NCBI RefSeq assembly: GCF_001690495.1
Contig: NZ_LZGS01000018.1
Span: 62,001-126,000 of the forward strand
Source: Gilliamella sp. App4-10
Lineage (GTDB): Bacteria; Pseudomonadota; Gammaproteobacteria; Enterobacterales; Orbaceae
Direction of reading: 5' to 3'
DNA length: 64,000 bases
A program made the position numbers and the translations under genes. A model generated the notes under the pieces. The model had not been told where the DNA came from. It searched no databases and saw only the letters and a list, made by a program, of their open reading frames with translations. How positions within the stretch are numbered: the first letter of the stretch is position 1; each line of letters opens with the position of its first letter. This document shows, in pieces, positions 1 through 8,880 of this stretch.

Positions 1-1
1 T

Positions 2-199
2 ATTGCTAACTTTGTAACTGGACCAGGTGCTATGACGTTACCTAAATTGATATTTTCAAAAGTACGTTTAGGAGTCGATCCACAGATCAATGCTTTAGCC
101 ACCATTATATTGTTAATTGTTGGTATTATTGGCTTTATTTCTTGGTTGTGGATGCGTAAAGCAGAACGACGTCACATCCATGAAACTCGTATGAGTTAA
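2..199 (+). CDS. potI: Polyamine ABC transporter permease, C-terminal end (PotI-like)
   Basis: The first 65 residues visible are the tail of an inner-membrane permease. They begin IANFVTGPGAMTLPKLIFS, continue into VRLGVDPQINALAT and one last membrane helix (about residues 36-52), and end in a basic cytoplasmic tail. This matches the end of PotI/PotC-type permeases, which form the membrane channel of putrescine/spermidine ABC importers. The 5' part lies outside the window, so the choice between PotI and PotC rests on this short tail; the GVDPQINALAT stretch fits PotI best. A terminator follows 13 bases after the stop, so it is probably the last gene of its operon. Confidence 0.75.
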   Translation: MANFVTGPGAMTLPKLIFSKVRLGVDPQINALATIILLIVGIIGFISWLWMRKAERRHIHETRMS

Positions 200-212
200 T
201 CCTTTCCTTTAT

Positions 213-246
213 AAATATTGCCGCATTTTGTGGCAATATTTCGTTT
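213..246 (+). terminator. Rho-independent terminator after potI
   Basis: AAATATTGCCGC pairs with GTGGCAATATTT (one mismatch in twelve) around a four-base loop, followed by CGTTTT. It sits directly after the permease stop codon and separates it from the riboswitch. Confidence 0.7.
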
Positions 247-310
247 TAAAATCTCTGTGTTTTTTAGCTATTTTGTATTATAGTGTGATGAGTCAAATTT
301 TTTGGCAAAA

Positions 311-546
311 TTCTCAGGGCGGGGTGTAAGTCCCCACCGGTGGTATAGCCCACGAGCGCTTAATCTAAATTGTTAACTGCAGCAATTGTTTTTATTGCTT
401 GGTTAGGTCTGTTAGATTAAGGACAAGCAGATTTGGTGAAATTCCAAAGCCGACAGTTACAGTCTGGATAAAAGAGAGTTGCTTATCTTTCCAATATTTG
501 CTGAAAGGCAAATTCTCGCTGGTCAAGCACTGCCCTGATTCTGGTA
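311..546 (+). promoter_or_regulatory. FMN riboswitch (RFN element) in the ribB leader
   Basis: The element opens with TTCTCAGGGCGGGGTGTAAG and closes with GCCCTGATTCTGGTA, the two invariant ends of the RFN aptamer; GGGC and GCCC form the closing P1 stem. The inner conserved pieces CCCCACCGGTGGTATAGCCCACGAGC, GGTGAAATTCC and GCCGACAGTTACAGTC are present in the expected order. The P2-P6 arm contains an extra AT-rich hairpin (about 360-420). It lies 100 bases upstream of ribB and is expected to lower ribB expression when FMN is plentiful. No clear intrinsic terminator is visible between aptamer and gene, so control may act on translation; that last point is inference. Confidence 0.96.
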
Positions 547-645
547 TTTTTGTTTATACTTAATTATTTGGATAGCTAAATAGCCATTTAAATCTAATTA
601 GGTAAATAATGAAATGAGCAAGTTAAAAATATATAGGTATTTACC

Positions 646-1290
646 ATGAATCAGTTTAATTTAAATGAGTTTGGAACTCCTATTGAACGTGTTAAAAAAG
701 CTATTGCATCGATTCAAGCTGGCCAAGGTGTGTTGGTTTTAGACGATGAAGACCGTGAAAACGAAGGCGATATTATTTGGGCTGCTGAGTCTATTACAAG
801 TCAGCAAATGGCGCTGACGATTCGTTATGGCAGTGGCATTGTTTGTTTATGTTTGCCACAAAAACGTTGTGATGAGTTACATTTGCCAATGATGGTGGCA
901 AATAACACCAGTAAAAACAATACAGCATTTACTATTTCGATTGAAGCCGCTAATGGAGTTACAACAGGCGTATCAGCTGCTGATCGCGTTACTACCATTA
1001 AAGCAGCAGTGAATGATAACGCTAAGCCTAGTGATCTTAATCACCCTGGGCATGTGTTTCCTTTAGTTGCTAAAGAAGGCGGTGTATTAGTTCGCCGAGG
1101 CCATACCGAAGCATCAATTGATTTAGTGACATTAGCTGGTTTAAAACCTGCAGCTGTATTGTGCGAATTGACGAATGATGATGGCACTATGGCAAGAGCG
1201 CCAGAGGTAGTTGAATTCGCTAAGCAATTTCATATGCCAGTTGTGACTATTGAAGATATTGTTGAGTATCGTAAATCATTAACAGCATAG
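646..1290 (+). CDS. ribB: 3,4-dihydroxy-2-butanone-4-phosphate synthase
   Basis: RibB converts ribulose 5-phosphate to 3,4-dihydroxy-2-butanone 4-phosphate plus formate, supplying the four-carbon unit of riboflavin. The 214-residue length matches the stand-alone enterobacterial enzyme. The metal/substrate loop [10 protein letters not shown] (about residues 33-42) and the HPGHVFPL and RRGHTEA motifs are intact. There is no fused GTP cyclohydrolase II domain. The FMN riboswitch directly upstream independently confirms the assignment. It appears to be transcribed alone. Confidence 0.97.
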   Translation: MNQFNLNEFGTPIERVKKAIASIQAGQGVLVLDDEDRENEGDIIWAAESITSQQMALTIRYGSGIVCLCLPQKRCDELHLPMMVANNTSKNNTAFTISIEAANGVTTGVSAADRVTTIKAAVNDNAKPSDLNHPGHVFPLVAKEGGVLVRRGHTEASIDLVTLAGLKPAAVLCELTNDDGTMARAPEVVEFAKQFHMPVVTIEDIVEYRKSLTA

Positions 1291-1341
1291 TAAAATTTTC
1301 AATTTTAAAATGTTTAGTGTTTATTAACAAATGTTATGCAA

Positions 1342-1425
1342 AGTAGGGAGAGACCTACTGTTTGAGATTAATGTCGTCATCTTCCGCCGAAGATACCGGC
1401 GGAATCAGGCTGAAATTAATCAGAT
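1342..1425 (+). ncRNA. Unassigned structured element with weak glycine-riboswitch likeness
   Basis: Several nested complementary segments occur here: AGTAGG/CCTACT (1342-1359), an outer pair GATTAAT/ATTAATC (1366-1372 with 1415-1421) and an inner pair CCGCCG/CGGCGG (1384-1389 with 1397-1402). CCGCCG can instead be the loop of an ATCTT/AAGAT hairpin, giving two exclusive folds. The fragments GGGAGAGACC, CGCCGAAG and CAGGC occur in the order seen in gcvT-type glycine aptamers, but the P3 region and the usual AAAGGAC end are not evident. No intact gene follows for 540 bases. It could be a decayed riboswitch, an sRNA or the 3' UTR of ribB. Confidence 0.3.
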
Positions 1426-1968
1426 ACTTTTAAAACATAACTTTTTCTTATTTTAACGCCTTTTTCTAATCCCGAAGTATCAAATTTAATTTCTAAGTGC
1501 TATCCTAGCAACACAAATACAACGCGTTGCTTTGGCACTAATTCTATAAAGATTCGGAATAAACTTGAAAAGGTATAACTATATTTTATATCTTGCCAAA
1601 ATGATACGATATATATAAAGCAAAAAGGATGGGGATGAAGAAAGCTAAACTACATAAACAGTTAAACATTGAATTATACCATTTTGTTCTTGCCATTTAG
1701 ATTTCTCCATTATTTAATTATTTAATTATTTGACAAATAAGAATAAAATTTGTAAAAATATTTCATAAATGTTAGTGTTTTGTTTTAATGATTAAGAACA
1801 TATAACAATTAAGATCTTTTGGTGGCAAATGTTCTGTTTGCGAACCATCTTTTGTTTTGTCGTTGCTTATTGGCAATAGAGCATAGTCAATAGTCAAACA
1901 TTATACTTACAACAGATTGTAACAAAAATTTATTACGGCCTAAATTAAAGTGAAAAATTGAGGTGGCT
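1426..1968. other. Gene-free stretch upstream of the SMR pair
   Basis: Very AT-rich with stops in all frames. The only structure seen is a small hairpin GCAAA/TTTGC near 1823-1842. No guanidine riboswitch of a class I recognise was seen, although the downstream genes could be guanidine exporters. It presumably holds the promoter of the transporter pair. Confidence 0.5.
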
Positions 1969-2292
1969 ATGTTTAGCATGAATAAAGAGTGGGCATTTGT
2001 GATGCTAACTTGTTTTTTTGAATTATGTTGGATCTTAGGGTTTAGCATCGCAACTGAGCTGTGGCAGTGGGTTATCATTGTTTCGCTTATTATTGTTGAT
2101 TTTACATTTTTGACCAATGCTTGTAAGACAATACCTACTAGCACAGTTTATGCCATTTTTTCGGGGGTTGGTGCGGTTGGCGCAACGGTGATTGATATTT
2201 TGCTTTTTGATAAAGAGATTAAGGTAATTCAACTGTTTTTTGTAGTGCTAATTATTATTGGTGTTGTACAACTCAAACGTGCCGACAGTTAA
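1969..2292 (+). CDS. SMR-family transporter subunit, first of a pair
   Basis: A 107-residue, four-helix membrane protein of the small multidrug resistance family. The conserved glutamate sits in the first helix (TCFFELCW), and TSTVYAIFSGVGAVGATV in helix 3 matches the family's helix-packing/Tyr motif. Two-gene SMR systems (YkkCD, EbrAB or MdtIJ type) assemble as hetero-oligomers that exchange protons for cations such as quaternary ammonium compounds, guanidinium or spermidine. The substrate cannot be read from sequence. ATG 1969 is chosen because AGG at 1961-1963 is correctly spaced; a GTG at 1963 and an ATG at 1978 are also in frame. The second subunit follows 26 bases downstream. Confidence 0.85.
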   Translation: MFSMNKEWAFVMLTCFFELCWILGFSIATELWQWVIIVSLIIVDFTFLTNACKTIPTSTVYAIFSGVGAVGATVIDILLFDKEIKVIQLFFVVLIIIGVVQLKRADS

Positions 2293-2318
2293 TTTTAGAA
2301 TAAAGGACAATTTTAATC

Positions 2319-2633
2319 ATGGGATGGCTGTTGATATTAATTGCGTCAGTTTTTGAAGTGCTTGGTGCGATTGGCCTTAAGCTATATGCTCAGCAAAAAA
2401 GTCTATTTAGGCTTGCTTTGTATTGGGGGGGATTTTTTGTCTCTTTTGTACTTTTTTACTTTTCGCTCCATTATCTTGATTTGAGTATAGTGTATCCTGT
2501 TTGGGTTGGTCTTGGTACATCGGGGGCGGTATTAGCTAATATGTTATTATTTAATGAACCTAAAAACTTGCCTCGTTTATTGGGACTTACCATTATTATT
2601 ATTGGTGTGATTGGATTACATGCTACTTTATGA
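2319..2633 (+). CDS. SMR-family transporter subunit, second of a pair
   Basis: A 104-residue four-helix SMR protein. The key glutamate is in IASVFEVLGAIGLK in the first helix, and SIVYPVWVGLGTSGAV is the helix-3 signature. It pairs with the gene just upstream (26-base gap, good AAAGGA ribosome site), as in YkkCD-type heteromeric exporters. The two subunits differ clearly in loop charge, as expected when the partners insert in opposite topologies. Likely role: proton-coupled efflux of small cations at the inner membrane. Confidence 0.85.
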   Translation: MGWLLILIASVFEVLGAIGLKLYAQQKSLFRLALYWGGFFVSFVLFYFSLHYLDLSIVYPVWVGLGTSGAVLANMLLFNEPKNLPRLLGLTIIIIGVIGLHATL

Positions 2634-2657
2634 ATATTTTAGATTAAGCGTATTGAT

Positions 2658-2682
2658 AAAAAAACCGGAGACTATCTCCGGC
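2658..2682 (-). terminator. Terminator of the peroxiredoxin gene
   Basis: CCGGAG/CTCCGG stem with a five-base loop. Read on the minus strand it is followed by a run of seven T, directly downstream of the peroxiredoxin stop. Confidence 0.8.
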
Positions 2683-2724
2683 TACGCAAAGCGTAAATTA
2701 AGATATGGATGAATAAAAAAGAAA

Positions 2725-3327
2725 TTAAATTTCATCAGCATGTTGTTTTAAGAAACTGGCAACACCATTTGGATTTGCTTGCATGCCTTTTTTACCTTTT
2801 GTCCATTGTGCAGGGCAAACTTCACCATGTTCTTCATGGAATTGGAACGCATCAACAATACGAATCATTTCGTCAATGTTGCGACCAATTGGTAAATCAT
2901 TAATTGTTTCGTGGCGTACAATACCTGATTTATCAATAAAGAAAGAAGCACGTAGTGCAACACCAGCTTCAGGGTGTTCAACACCATAATCTTGCATTAT
3001 TGAGTGTTTGATATCGGCAACAATAGGGAATTTAACTTCGCCAATTCCACCTTTCTCTTGTGGTGTATTACGCCATGCATTATGTACGTATTCAGAGTCC
3101 ATTGAAACACCGATTACTTCCACGCCACGTTTTTTGAATTCTTCTAGGCGGTGATCAAATGCGATAATTTCTGATGGACAAACAAAAGTAAAGTCCATTG
3201 GCCAAAAAAATACAACAGCATATTTACCATTAATATGTTGTGATAAATTGAAATTGCTAACAATTTCACCAGAACCTAAAACAGCTGCTGATGTAAAATC
3301 GGGTGCTTTGCGAGTGACTAATGTCAT
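2725..3327 (-). CDS. 2-Cys peroxiredoxin (AhpC/TSA family)
   Basis: A cytoplasmic thiol peroxidase reducing hydrogen peroxide and organic hydroperoxides. The peroxidatic cysteine is in DFTFVCPSE (about Cys50) and the resolving cysteine in GEVCPAQW near residue 170, typical of the 2-Cys class. The length of 200 and the start MTLVTRKAPDF resemble the peroxiredoxin C/TsaA type rather than the 187-residue AhpC that partners AhpF; no ahpF lies nearby. An AGGAG site precedes the ATG and a strong terminator follows. It is a single-gene unit. Confidence 0.93.
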   Translation of the reverse strand: MTLVTRKAPDFTSAAVLGSGEIVSNFNLSQHINGKYAVVFFWPMDFTFVCPSEIIAFDHRLEEFKKRGVEVIGVSMDSEYVHNAWRNTPQEKGGIGEVKFPIVADIKHSIMQDYGVEHPEAGVALRASFFIDKSGIVRHETINDLPIGRNIDEMIRIVDAFQFHEEHGEVCPAQWTKGKKGMQANPNGVASFLKQHADEI

Positions 3328-3446
3328 AGTATTTCTCCTTTTTAGTTAAATGCAATTCACTTTGCGTAGCATTATAGCAATTAAAATTTATTGTCCAAGT
3401 TGTTATAAACAATCGATATCATAAGTTTTAGCTATTAAATATATTA

Positions 3447-4760
3447 TTATTGTTTGGTGTTAGTAATTAATCTTTTAGGTTTACCTTTATTTTTAGTATC
3501 ACGATGGCGCTGTTTTACTTTTTTCTTTTTTGCCTGTTCTTGTTTTTTGATTGTACTTTTTTGTTTGGCTTTTTGTGAAGGCTTTTTCTTAGTAGCTGGT
3601 TTTGGCGCTTTAGTTTTAGGGCGTAATGCATCAATCGTTCTTAATTTAATCGGCTCTTGAATATAGCGTTCAATTTTTTGAAGTAATTCGTTATCATGCG
3701 CCTCGACTAGCATAATCGCTGTACCTTTTTTGCCGGCACGGGCGGTGCGCCCAATTCTATGCAAATAAACATCAGCAGTTCTTGGTGCATCAAAATTAAT
3801 AACATGAGTGATATCATCAATATCAATACCTCGTGCTGCAACATCGGTTGCAATAAGTACATTAACTGTATTATTACTAATTCTTTTGATTGCTTCGTTG
3901 CGTTTTGCTTGCACCATTTCACCTTCTAAATAGCAACTATAAATGCCCGCTTGATGTAATAGGCTAACTAATTCATGCACACGCTCACGTTTACGAACAA
4001 ATACAATCGTTTTTTTTAATTCCTCTTGTTTTAATAAGTAAGTAAGTAGTGCCACTTTATGAGTTAAATCGTCGGCACGATAATAAAATTGTAATATTTT
4101 TTTACGCTCTTTACGCGATGGATCGGCAGTAATTTCAATTGGGTCATTCAATATACGGCTAGCAAAATTATGCAGTCCTTCACCTTCCAGTGTGGCTGAA
4201 AATAATAAGGTTTGTTTACGCCAGCGTGTTTCTCCTGATATAGTTTCGACATCTTGCGAAAAGCCCATGTCTAGCATGCGATCAGCTTCATCTAAAATAA
4301 GCATTTCAACTGCACGGCAATCAAAGTTCTCTTCTTTTATATACTGTAATAAGCGGCCAGTTGTAGCAATAACAATATCTTGATTTTTACTAAATATTTC
4401 AGCATGGTTCATATAAGCAACGCCGCCAGTAATAGTTGCAATACTTAAATGGGTGGATTCCGTTAATAATTTGGCTTGCTCGGCAATTTGTATGGCTAGT
4501 TCACGGGTTGGGGTTAAAATCAAAATGCGTGGCGGGCCAGGTTTGCGACGTGGAAAGTCCAATAAATGTTGTACAGCAGGAATTAAAAAAGCCAGTGTCT
4601 TGCCGGTACCCGTAGGCGCGGAACCTAAAATATCTTTGCCATCTAAAGCAACGGGGATGGTTTGCGCTTGGATAACTGTTGGAGTATTTATATTTTGTGC
4701 TTGAAGATTGTGAATTAATATATCATCTAATTCTAAATCAGAAAAAGTGTGTGCTGTCAT
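3447..4760 (-). CDS. srmB: DEAD-box RNA helicase SrmB
   Basis: An ATP-dependent RNA helicase that in E. coli helps early assembly of the 50S ribosomal subunit. Motifs appear in order: Q-motif region, APTGTGKT (Walker A), PTRELA, TGG, DEAD, SAT, VFV, ARGIDI and HRIGRTARAG. The C-terminal tail (last 70 or so residues) is extremely lysine-rich, as in RNA-binding tails of this family. The start is placed at ATG 4760 (MTAHTFSDLELD); an in-frame upstream ATG at 4823 would add 21 hydrophobic residues not seen in SrmB and lacks a ribosome site. It is divergent from trmA. Confidence 0.93.
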   Translation of the reverse strand: MTAHTFSDLELDDILIHNLQAQNINTPTVIQAQTIPVALDGKDILGSAPTGTGKTLAFLIPAVQHLLDFPRRKPGPPRILILTPTRELAIQIAEQAKLLTESTHLSIATITGGVAYMNHAEIFSKNQDIVIATTGRLLQYIKEENFDCRAVEMLILDEADRMLDMGFSQDVETISGETRWRKQTLLFSATLEGEGLHNFASRILNDPIEITADPSRKERKKILQFYYRADDLTHKVALLTYLLKQEELKKTIVFVRKRERVHELVSLLHQAGIYSCYLEGEMVQAKRNEAIKRISNNTVNVLIATDVAARGIDIDDITHVINFDAPRTADVYLHRIGRTARAGKKGTAIMLVEAHDNELLQKIERYIQEPIKLRTIDALRPKTKAPKPATKKKPSQKAKQKSTIKKQEQAKKKKVKQRHRDTKNKGKPKRLITNTKQ

Positions 4761-5120
4761 AGTATTCTTTTTGTCTAAAATTATGATACACATTATAACG
4801 TCAATCGTTATAACTACAATCAATAAAAGCGTGATGGCTTATTATTCGATCTTTATGGAGTGGTTATTTGTAGACAAATTATTGCAATGTAAAGTTTAGT
4901 TTTCATACCTAAAGATTAGGCGCTTTATCTAAGCAAAACTTATCATCATTGGCTATTTGTGATAAGATTAGAACCCTAATAATGGCATTTATAATGACTA
5001 TTTAGTTATACTGCTAAGGTTAACTTAGTTTAAATAGTTTGTGTTTAACTATTTTGTGACTTAATGCAGATTGACTCAAAATTCCATATTAAATAATACT
5101 TCAATAATACCTATTAGATA
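4761..5120. other. Divergent srmB/trmA promoter region
   Basis: 360 AT-rich bases between two divergent genes. No ORF or strong hairpin is seen. It should contain both promoters, but no individual -35/-10 pair stands out enough to call. Confidence 0.5.
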
Positions 5121-6224
5121 ATGACTATGACTGAATGCTTCTCGAATGATAACTATAAACAACAGTTAGCAAAAAAAGTAGATAATTTAAAAACATTGTT
5201 ATCAGACTTTTTACTTCCCGAATTAGCAGTATATTCATCGCCCATTAACCATTACCGTATGCGTGCCGAGTTTAGAGTTTGGCATGATGGCGAAGACCTT
5301 TATCATATTATGTATGATCAAAAGACAAAAAAACGGGTAAGGATTGATGAATTTCCTATCGCCACTAAACTCATTAATCAAGCTATGCAGTCGATTTTGC
5401 CTTTGTTACAACATAATCAGTTACTTCGTCATTTGTTGTTTCAAATCGATTATTTTTCGACTTTAAGTGGTCAGTTATTAATTACGCTTTTGTATCATAA
5501 AAAATTAAATGATGAATGGATCACCGAAGCAAAAAATTTAAAAACACAATTAGCTGAGCAGGGAATAGATGCGAATATTGTTGGGCGAGCAAGTAATCAA
5601 AAGATAGCAATTGATGTAGATTATGTTGATGAAGTTTTGCCAGTAATGGATAAAACGTTTATTTATCGCCAAGTCGAGAATAGTTTTACCCAACCCAATG
5701 CAGTGGTAAATATTAAAATGCTACAGTGGGCTGTCTCGGTCACTAAAAATGCGTCCGGTGATTTACTCGAGTTTTATTGTGGTAATGGTAACTTTTCGAT
5801 TGCACTGGCACAAAACTTTCGCAAAGTATTGGCAACCGAAATAGCTAAAGCATCGGTTTATTCTGCTCAGCATAATATTGTTGTGAATCAAGTTGATAAT
5901 CTTAATATTGTACGGTTATCGGCCGAAGAGTTTACTAGTGCAATTAAAAAAGAGCGTGAGTTTAATCGTTTAAAAGGAATTAATTTAGATGATTATCAGT
6001 GTGATACGGTACTTGTTGATCCACCACGCGCGGGAGTGGATTTAAATACTATTAATATATTGAAAACCTATAAAACTATTATTTATATTTCGTGTAATCC
6101 TTATACTTTGCGTGACAATTTGAAGTTATTGACTAAAACACATTCAATTCAACATATTGCAATGTTTGATCAGTTTCCTTATACCGATCATATCGAAACG
6201 GGTATTGTGTTGTGTAAAAAATAA
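5121..6224 (+). CDS. trmA: tRNA (uracil-5-)-methyltransferase
   Basis: TrmA makes 5-methyluridine at position 54 of the T-loop of tRNAs, using S-adenosylmethionine. The 367-residue protein shows [20 protein letters not shown] near the N-terminus, the cofactor loop [19 protein letters not shown], and the catalytic cysteine in YISCNPYTL. It aligns along its whole length with E. coli TrmA from memory and has no TRAM domain, which separates it from RlmC/RlmD. The start could be ATG 5121 or ATG 5127. A minus-strand sRNA candidate lies just downstream. Confidence 0.96.
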   Translation: MTMTECFSNDNYKQQLAKKVDNLKTLLSDFLLPELAVYSSPINHYRMRAEFRVWHDGEDLYHIMYDQKTKKRVRIDEFPIATKLINQAMQSILPLLQHNQLLRHLLFQIDYFSTLSGQLLITLLYHKKLNDEWITEAKNLKTQLAEQGIDANIVGRASNQKIAIDVDYVDEVLPVMDKTFIYRQVENSFTQPNAVVNIKMLQWAVSVTKNASGDLLEFYCGNGNFSIALAQNFRKVLATEIAKASVYSAQHNIVVNQVDNLNIVRLSAEEFTSAIKKEREFNRLKGINLDDYQCDTVLVDPPRAGVDLNTINILKTYKTIIYISCNPYTLRDNLKLLTKTHSIQHIAMFDQFPYTDHIETGIVLCKK

Positions 6225-6328
6225 AATGATGTGATATTCAATATAGGATATTTTTGCTAGAATATCCTTAAATCTATATCTAACTAATTATTGTTTCAAG
6301 CATATATACAAATCTATAGCTTTATAAC

Positions 6329-6430
6329 AAAAAAAAACCCTAGATAAACTAGGGCTGCATTAAATTGCAAGGAATGGATGAAAGGAAATAAAACAATGAA
6401 ACAATAATGTCTAGCCTCATGAATCATTGT
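6329..6430 (-). ncRNA. Candidate small RNA with intrinsic terminator
   Basis: On the minus strand a perfect six-pair hairpin CCCTAG/CTAGGG with loop TTTAT is followed by nine T, a textbook sRNA terminator, though no minus-strand ORF precedes it. About 100 bases upstream a promoter-like TTAATA-17-TATAGT is in place (6437-6465). The predicted 100-nt transcript has a pyrimidine-rich single-stranded stretch (TTTATTTCCTTTCATCC) that could pair with ribosome-binding sites, as Hfq-dependent sRNAs do. I do not recognise it as a named enterobacterial sRNA. It is divergent from the response-regulator gene at 6587. Confidence 0.6.
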
Positions 6431-6436
6431 GTGGCT

Positions 6437-6465
6437 ACTATAACAAAGAATAACCAACTTATTAA
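6437..6465 (-). promoter_or_regulatory. Promoter for the sRNA candidate
   Basis: Minus-strand TTAATA (-35, 4/6 match) and TATAGT (-10, 5/6 match) separated by 17 bases. They predict a start near 6430, which fits a roughly 100-nt RNA ending at the T-run at 6329. Confidence 0.45.
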
Positions 6466-6586
6466 TGACATACTCATTACAAAATAGTCATTAAACTATC
6501 ATGATTGGTTTGGTGTCTATCACTTATTCTATAGCTGTATTATGCAATTTCGACAACCAGAAAAATAACAAAGGAAGTATTCAAAT

Positions 6587-7273
6587 ATGAAATTGTTAGT
6601 AGTTGAAGATGAGCAAAAAACAGGTGAGTATCTTCGCCAAGGTTTAGTGGAATCTGGATTTGTTGTTGATCTAACAAATAATGGTCTTGATGGTTATCAT
6701 AGAGCCATGACAGAAGATTATGATCTAATTATTCTAGATGTCATGTTACCAGATATTGTTGGATGGAAAATTGTTCAGTCACTGCGTGAAGCAGGTAAAG
6801 AGACCCAAATTATGCTACTGACCGCTATGGGTAGTGTAGAAGATAAAGTAAAAGGTCTTAACTTAGGTGCTGATGATTATTTAGTAAAACCTTTTTCGTT
6901 TGCTGAATTATTGGCGCGAGTTAAATCTATGCTTCGACGTAATGTACCCCAAGTCAATAATTCTCAATTGAGTATTGCTGATCTAGTCATGGATCTTCCA
7001 AAACGAATGGTAACACGTGGGGATAAGCGTATTGATTTAACCAATAAAGAGTTTTTATTATTAGAGTATTTTTTACGTTATCCTGGTGAAGTCTTACCTC
7101 GTTCGTTAATTGCTTCTCAAGTTTGGGATATGAATTTTGATAGCGATACTAATGTGATTGATGTTGCGATTAGACGATTACGTAATAAAATCGATGCTGA
7201 TTTTGAACCAAAATTGATTCATACAGTCCGAGGAATGGGGTATAAGTTAGATGTCTTGGATGAAGCCGAATAA
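6587..7273 (+). CDS. OmpR-family response regulator (CusR/heavy-metal type)
   Basis: A 228-residue regulator: receiver domain (residues 1-115, phospho-acceptor Asp51 in IILDVMLPD, Lys in DDYLVKPF) followed by a winged-helix DNA-binding domain ending [14 protein letters not shown] and TVRGMGYKL. The sequence is closest in style to CusR/CopR metal regulators. It overlaps the sensor-kinase gene that follows. No copper or silver efflux gene is adjacent, so its targets are not evident. AAGGAAG precedes the ATG at good spacing. Confidence 0.88.
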   Translation: MKLLVVEDEQKTGEYLRQGLVESGFVVDLTNNGLDGYHRAMTEDYDLIILDVMLPDIVGWKIVQSLREAGKETQIMLLTAMGSVEDKVKGLNLGADDYLVKPFSFAELLARVKSMLRRNVPQVNNSQLSIADLVMDLPKRMVTRGDKRIDLTNKEFLLLEYFLRYPGEVLPRSLIASQVWDMNFDSDTNVIDVAIRRLRNKIDADFEPKLIHTVRGMGYKLDVLDEAE

Positions 7274-8678
7274 GTTAATCACGTTCCGTTTGCCTCTTGT
7301 TGTTTGTTTGTTAACGTGTGGTTTACTCTATTGTTTCAGTTTTTTTATTGAGCGCTCTTTTGAAAAACTTTCAATTCAACGAAATGTATCCGAGCTTAAT
7401 TCGGTAATTGATTCTATTGAACGTGAACTTGTTTATTATTCTCCAGATGAAAATCGTGACGAATTTATTCAAAATTTGTTATTAATTTTAACTGGGCATC
7501 ATCGTCTATTTGTTTATGTCATTGATGAAAGTGGTAAAATTGTCTATCGAACACGTGGACCAAATTTAGCCGTTGCTAAAACTCAGATTGGTTTTGATAC
7601 TATTATTGAAAATCACAACACTGATATTTGGAATCAAGATAAAGTATCATATCGAGTTGCTGCTTCACGCGTTATTATTGAAAATGGTAAACAATATACC
7701 ACTATAGTTGCTGTTAGCCGTGATTTACATATTGAATTTATTCGGCGATTACACGATGGTTTAGGTTTACTTATTGGTATTGCTTGTATTTTGGCATTAA
7801 TTGGTTCTTTTATTAGTATCTATTTTACTCAAAAACCAATCAATCGATTGATTAAAAAGATCGAAAAAATTAATCTTAAAAGCTTGAATTACCGCATTCC
7901 TACCTCTTTAGTACCAATGAAATACGTCAGTTTAGTGAAAGCATTTAATGATATGCTTAATCGAATAGAAGATGTATTTCAACGTCAACGTAATTTTACT
8001 GCGGATATCGCTCATGAGATGCGAACACCCATTACCAATCTAACAACGCAAACACAAATTGTGTTGAGTAATGCTAGATCGACGAATGAATATCGCGAGA
8101 TTTTATATTCTAATTTAGAAGAATACGAAAAAATGTCGCAGATGATTTCTGACATGCTATTTTTAGCTCAAGCTGATAATCGTCAATTGGTGCCCAATTT
8201 AATTGATATTGATTTACATAATATGATGACAATGATGTGTGAGTATTTTGAACCACTTACTGATGAGAAAAATATTATCTTTAATCTTGAAGGAAATTGT
8301 TCTCATATTCAAGGTGATAAGTTGATGTTAGGGCGAGCAATTAGTAATATTTTATCCAATGCAATTCGTTATACATCAGAAAATCAAATTATTACGATAG
8401 CTTTAAGTCAAGTTAGCGAAAAACGCGTTAGGATTGTTATCTCTAATCCGGGCAAAAAAATTGACAATAAACATTTGCCGCATCTTTTTGAGCGGTTTTA
8501 TCGAGTTGATGAATCACGCCATCGTAATGGTAATGATAATTCGGGTACAGGCATAGGGCTGGCGATCGTTAAATCCATTGTTGAAACGCATAAAGGTTCG
8601 ATTTATGCTGAATCCGATGAACGATCTACGCGATTTATCATTAATTTACCAACGGCTATTTTACATCAAAGTCGCTGA
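7251..8678 (+). CDS. Sensor histidine kinase (CusS/heavy-metal type)
   Basis: An inner-membrane sensor kinase of 475 residues. One membrane helix lies near residues 13-32, then a periplasmic domain of about 135 residues, a second helix near 172-192, HAMP, the phospho-accepting H-box [13 protein letters not shown], an N-box ([12 protein letters not shown]) and the G-box [18 protein letters not shown]. This is the layout of CusS-like metal sensors. It overlaps the regulator gene by 23 bases (ATG 7260 is an alternative start), implying coupled translation. Its 3' end also overlaps the convergent yaeP gene by 23 bases. Confidence 0.88.
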   Translation: MSWMKPNKLITFRLPLVVCLLTCGLLYCFSFFIERSFEKLSIQRNVSELNSVIDSIERELVYYSPDENRDEFIQNLLLILTGHHRLFVYVIDESGKIVYRTRGPNLAVAKTQIGFDTIIENHNTDIWNQDKVSYRVAASRVIIENGKQYTTIVAVSRDLHIEFIRRLHDGLGLLIGIACILALIGSFISIYFTQKPINRLIKKIEKINLKSLNYRIPTSLVPMKYVSLVKAFNDMLNRIEDVFQRQRNFTADIAHEMRTPITNLTTQTQIVLSNARSTNEYREILYSNLEEYEKMSQMISDMLFLAQADNRQLVPNLIDIDLHNMMTMMCEYFEPLTDEKNIIFNLEGNCSHIQGDKLMLGRAISNILSNAIRYTSENQIITIALSQVSEKRVRIVISNPGKKIDNKHLPHLFERFYRVDESRHRNGNDNSGTGIGLAIVKSIVETHKGSIYAESDERSTRFIINLPTAILHQSR

Positions 8679-8856
8679 TCAATAAATTAGCTGCGGCATA
8701 AGCAGCTTTATCTTTCAGATCTTGTGGTACTTGATTGTTACGAACAACTTCATCTAATACTTGCATAACGGCGCCTAAAGCATCTTCAATATAACCGAGG
8801 TCATTACTGCCAATTTGCGCATACTTTTCACAAACAAGTGCACTATATTTATTCAT
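8656..8856 (-). CDS. yaeP: UPF0253 family protein YaeP
   Basis: A 66-residue protein of unknown function. MNKYSALVCEKYAQIGSNDL, then DALGAVMQVLDE and [14 protein letters not shown], match enterobacterial YaeP along the full length. Start ATG 8856 gives the family length; in-frame ATG 8865 and GTG 8880 would add 3 or 8 residues. It is the last gene of the heptose operon, and its stop codon lies inside the 3' end of the convergent kinase gene. Confidence 0.85.
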   Translation of the reverse strand: MNKYSALVCEKYAQIGSNDLGYIEDALGAVMQVLDEVVRNNQVPQDLKDKAAYAAANLLISDFDVK

Positions 8857-8880
8857 TAGATTCATTTCTTTTGATTCCAC

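Noticed and set aside
1887-2144. 85-codon minus-strand ORF over the first SMR gene
   Set aside because: Overlaps a real membrane-protein gene on the other strand; no ribosome site and no family likeness.
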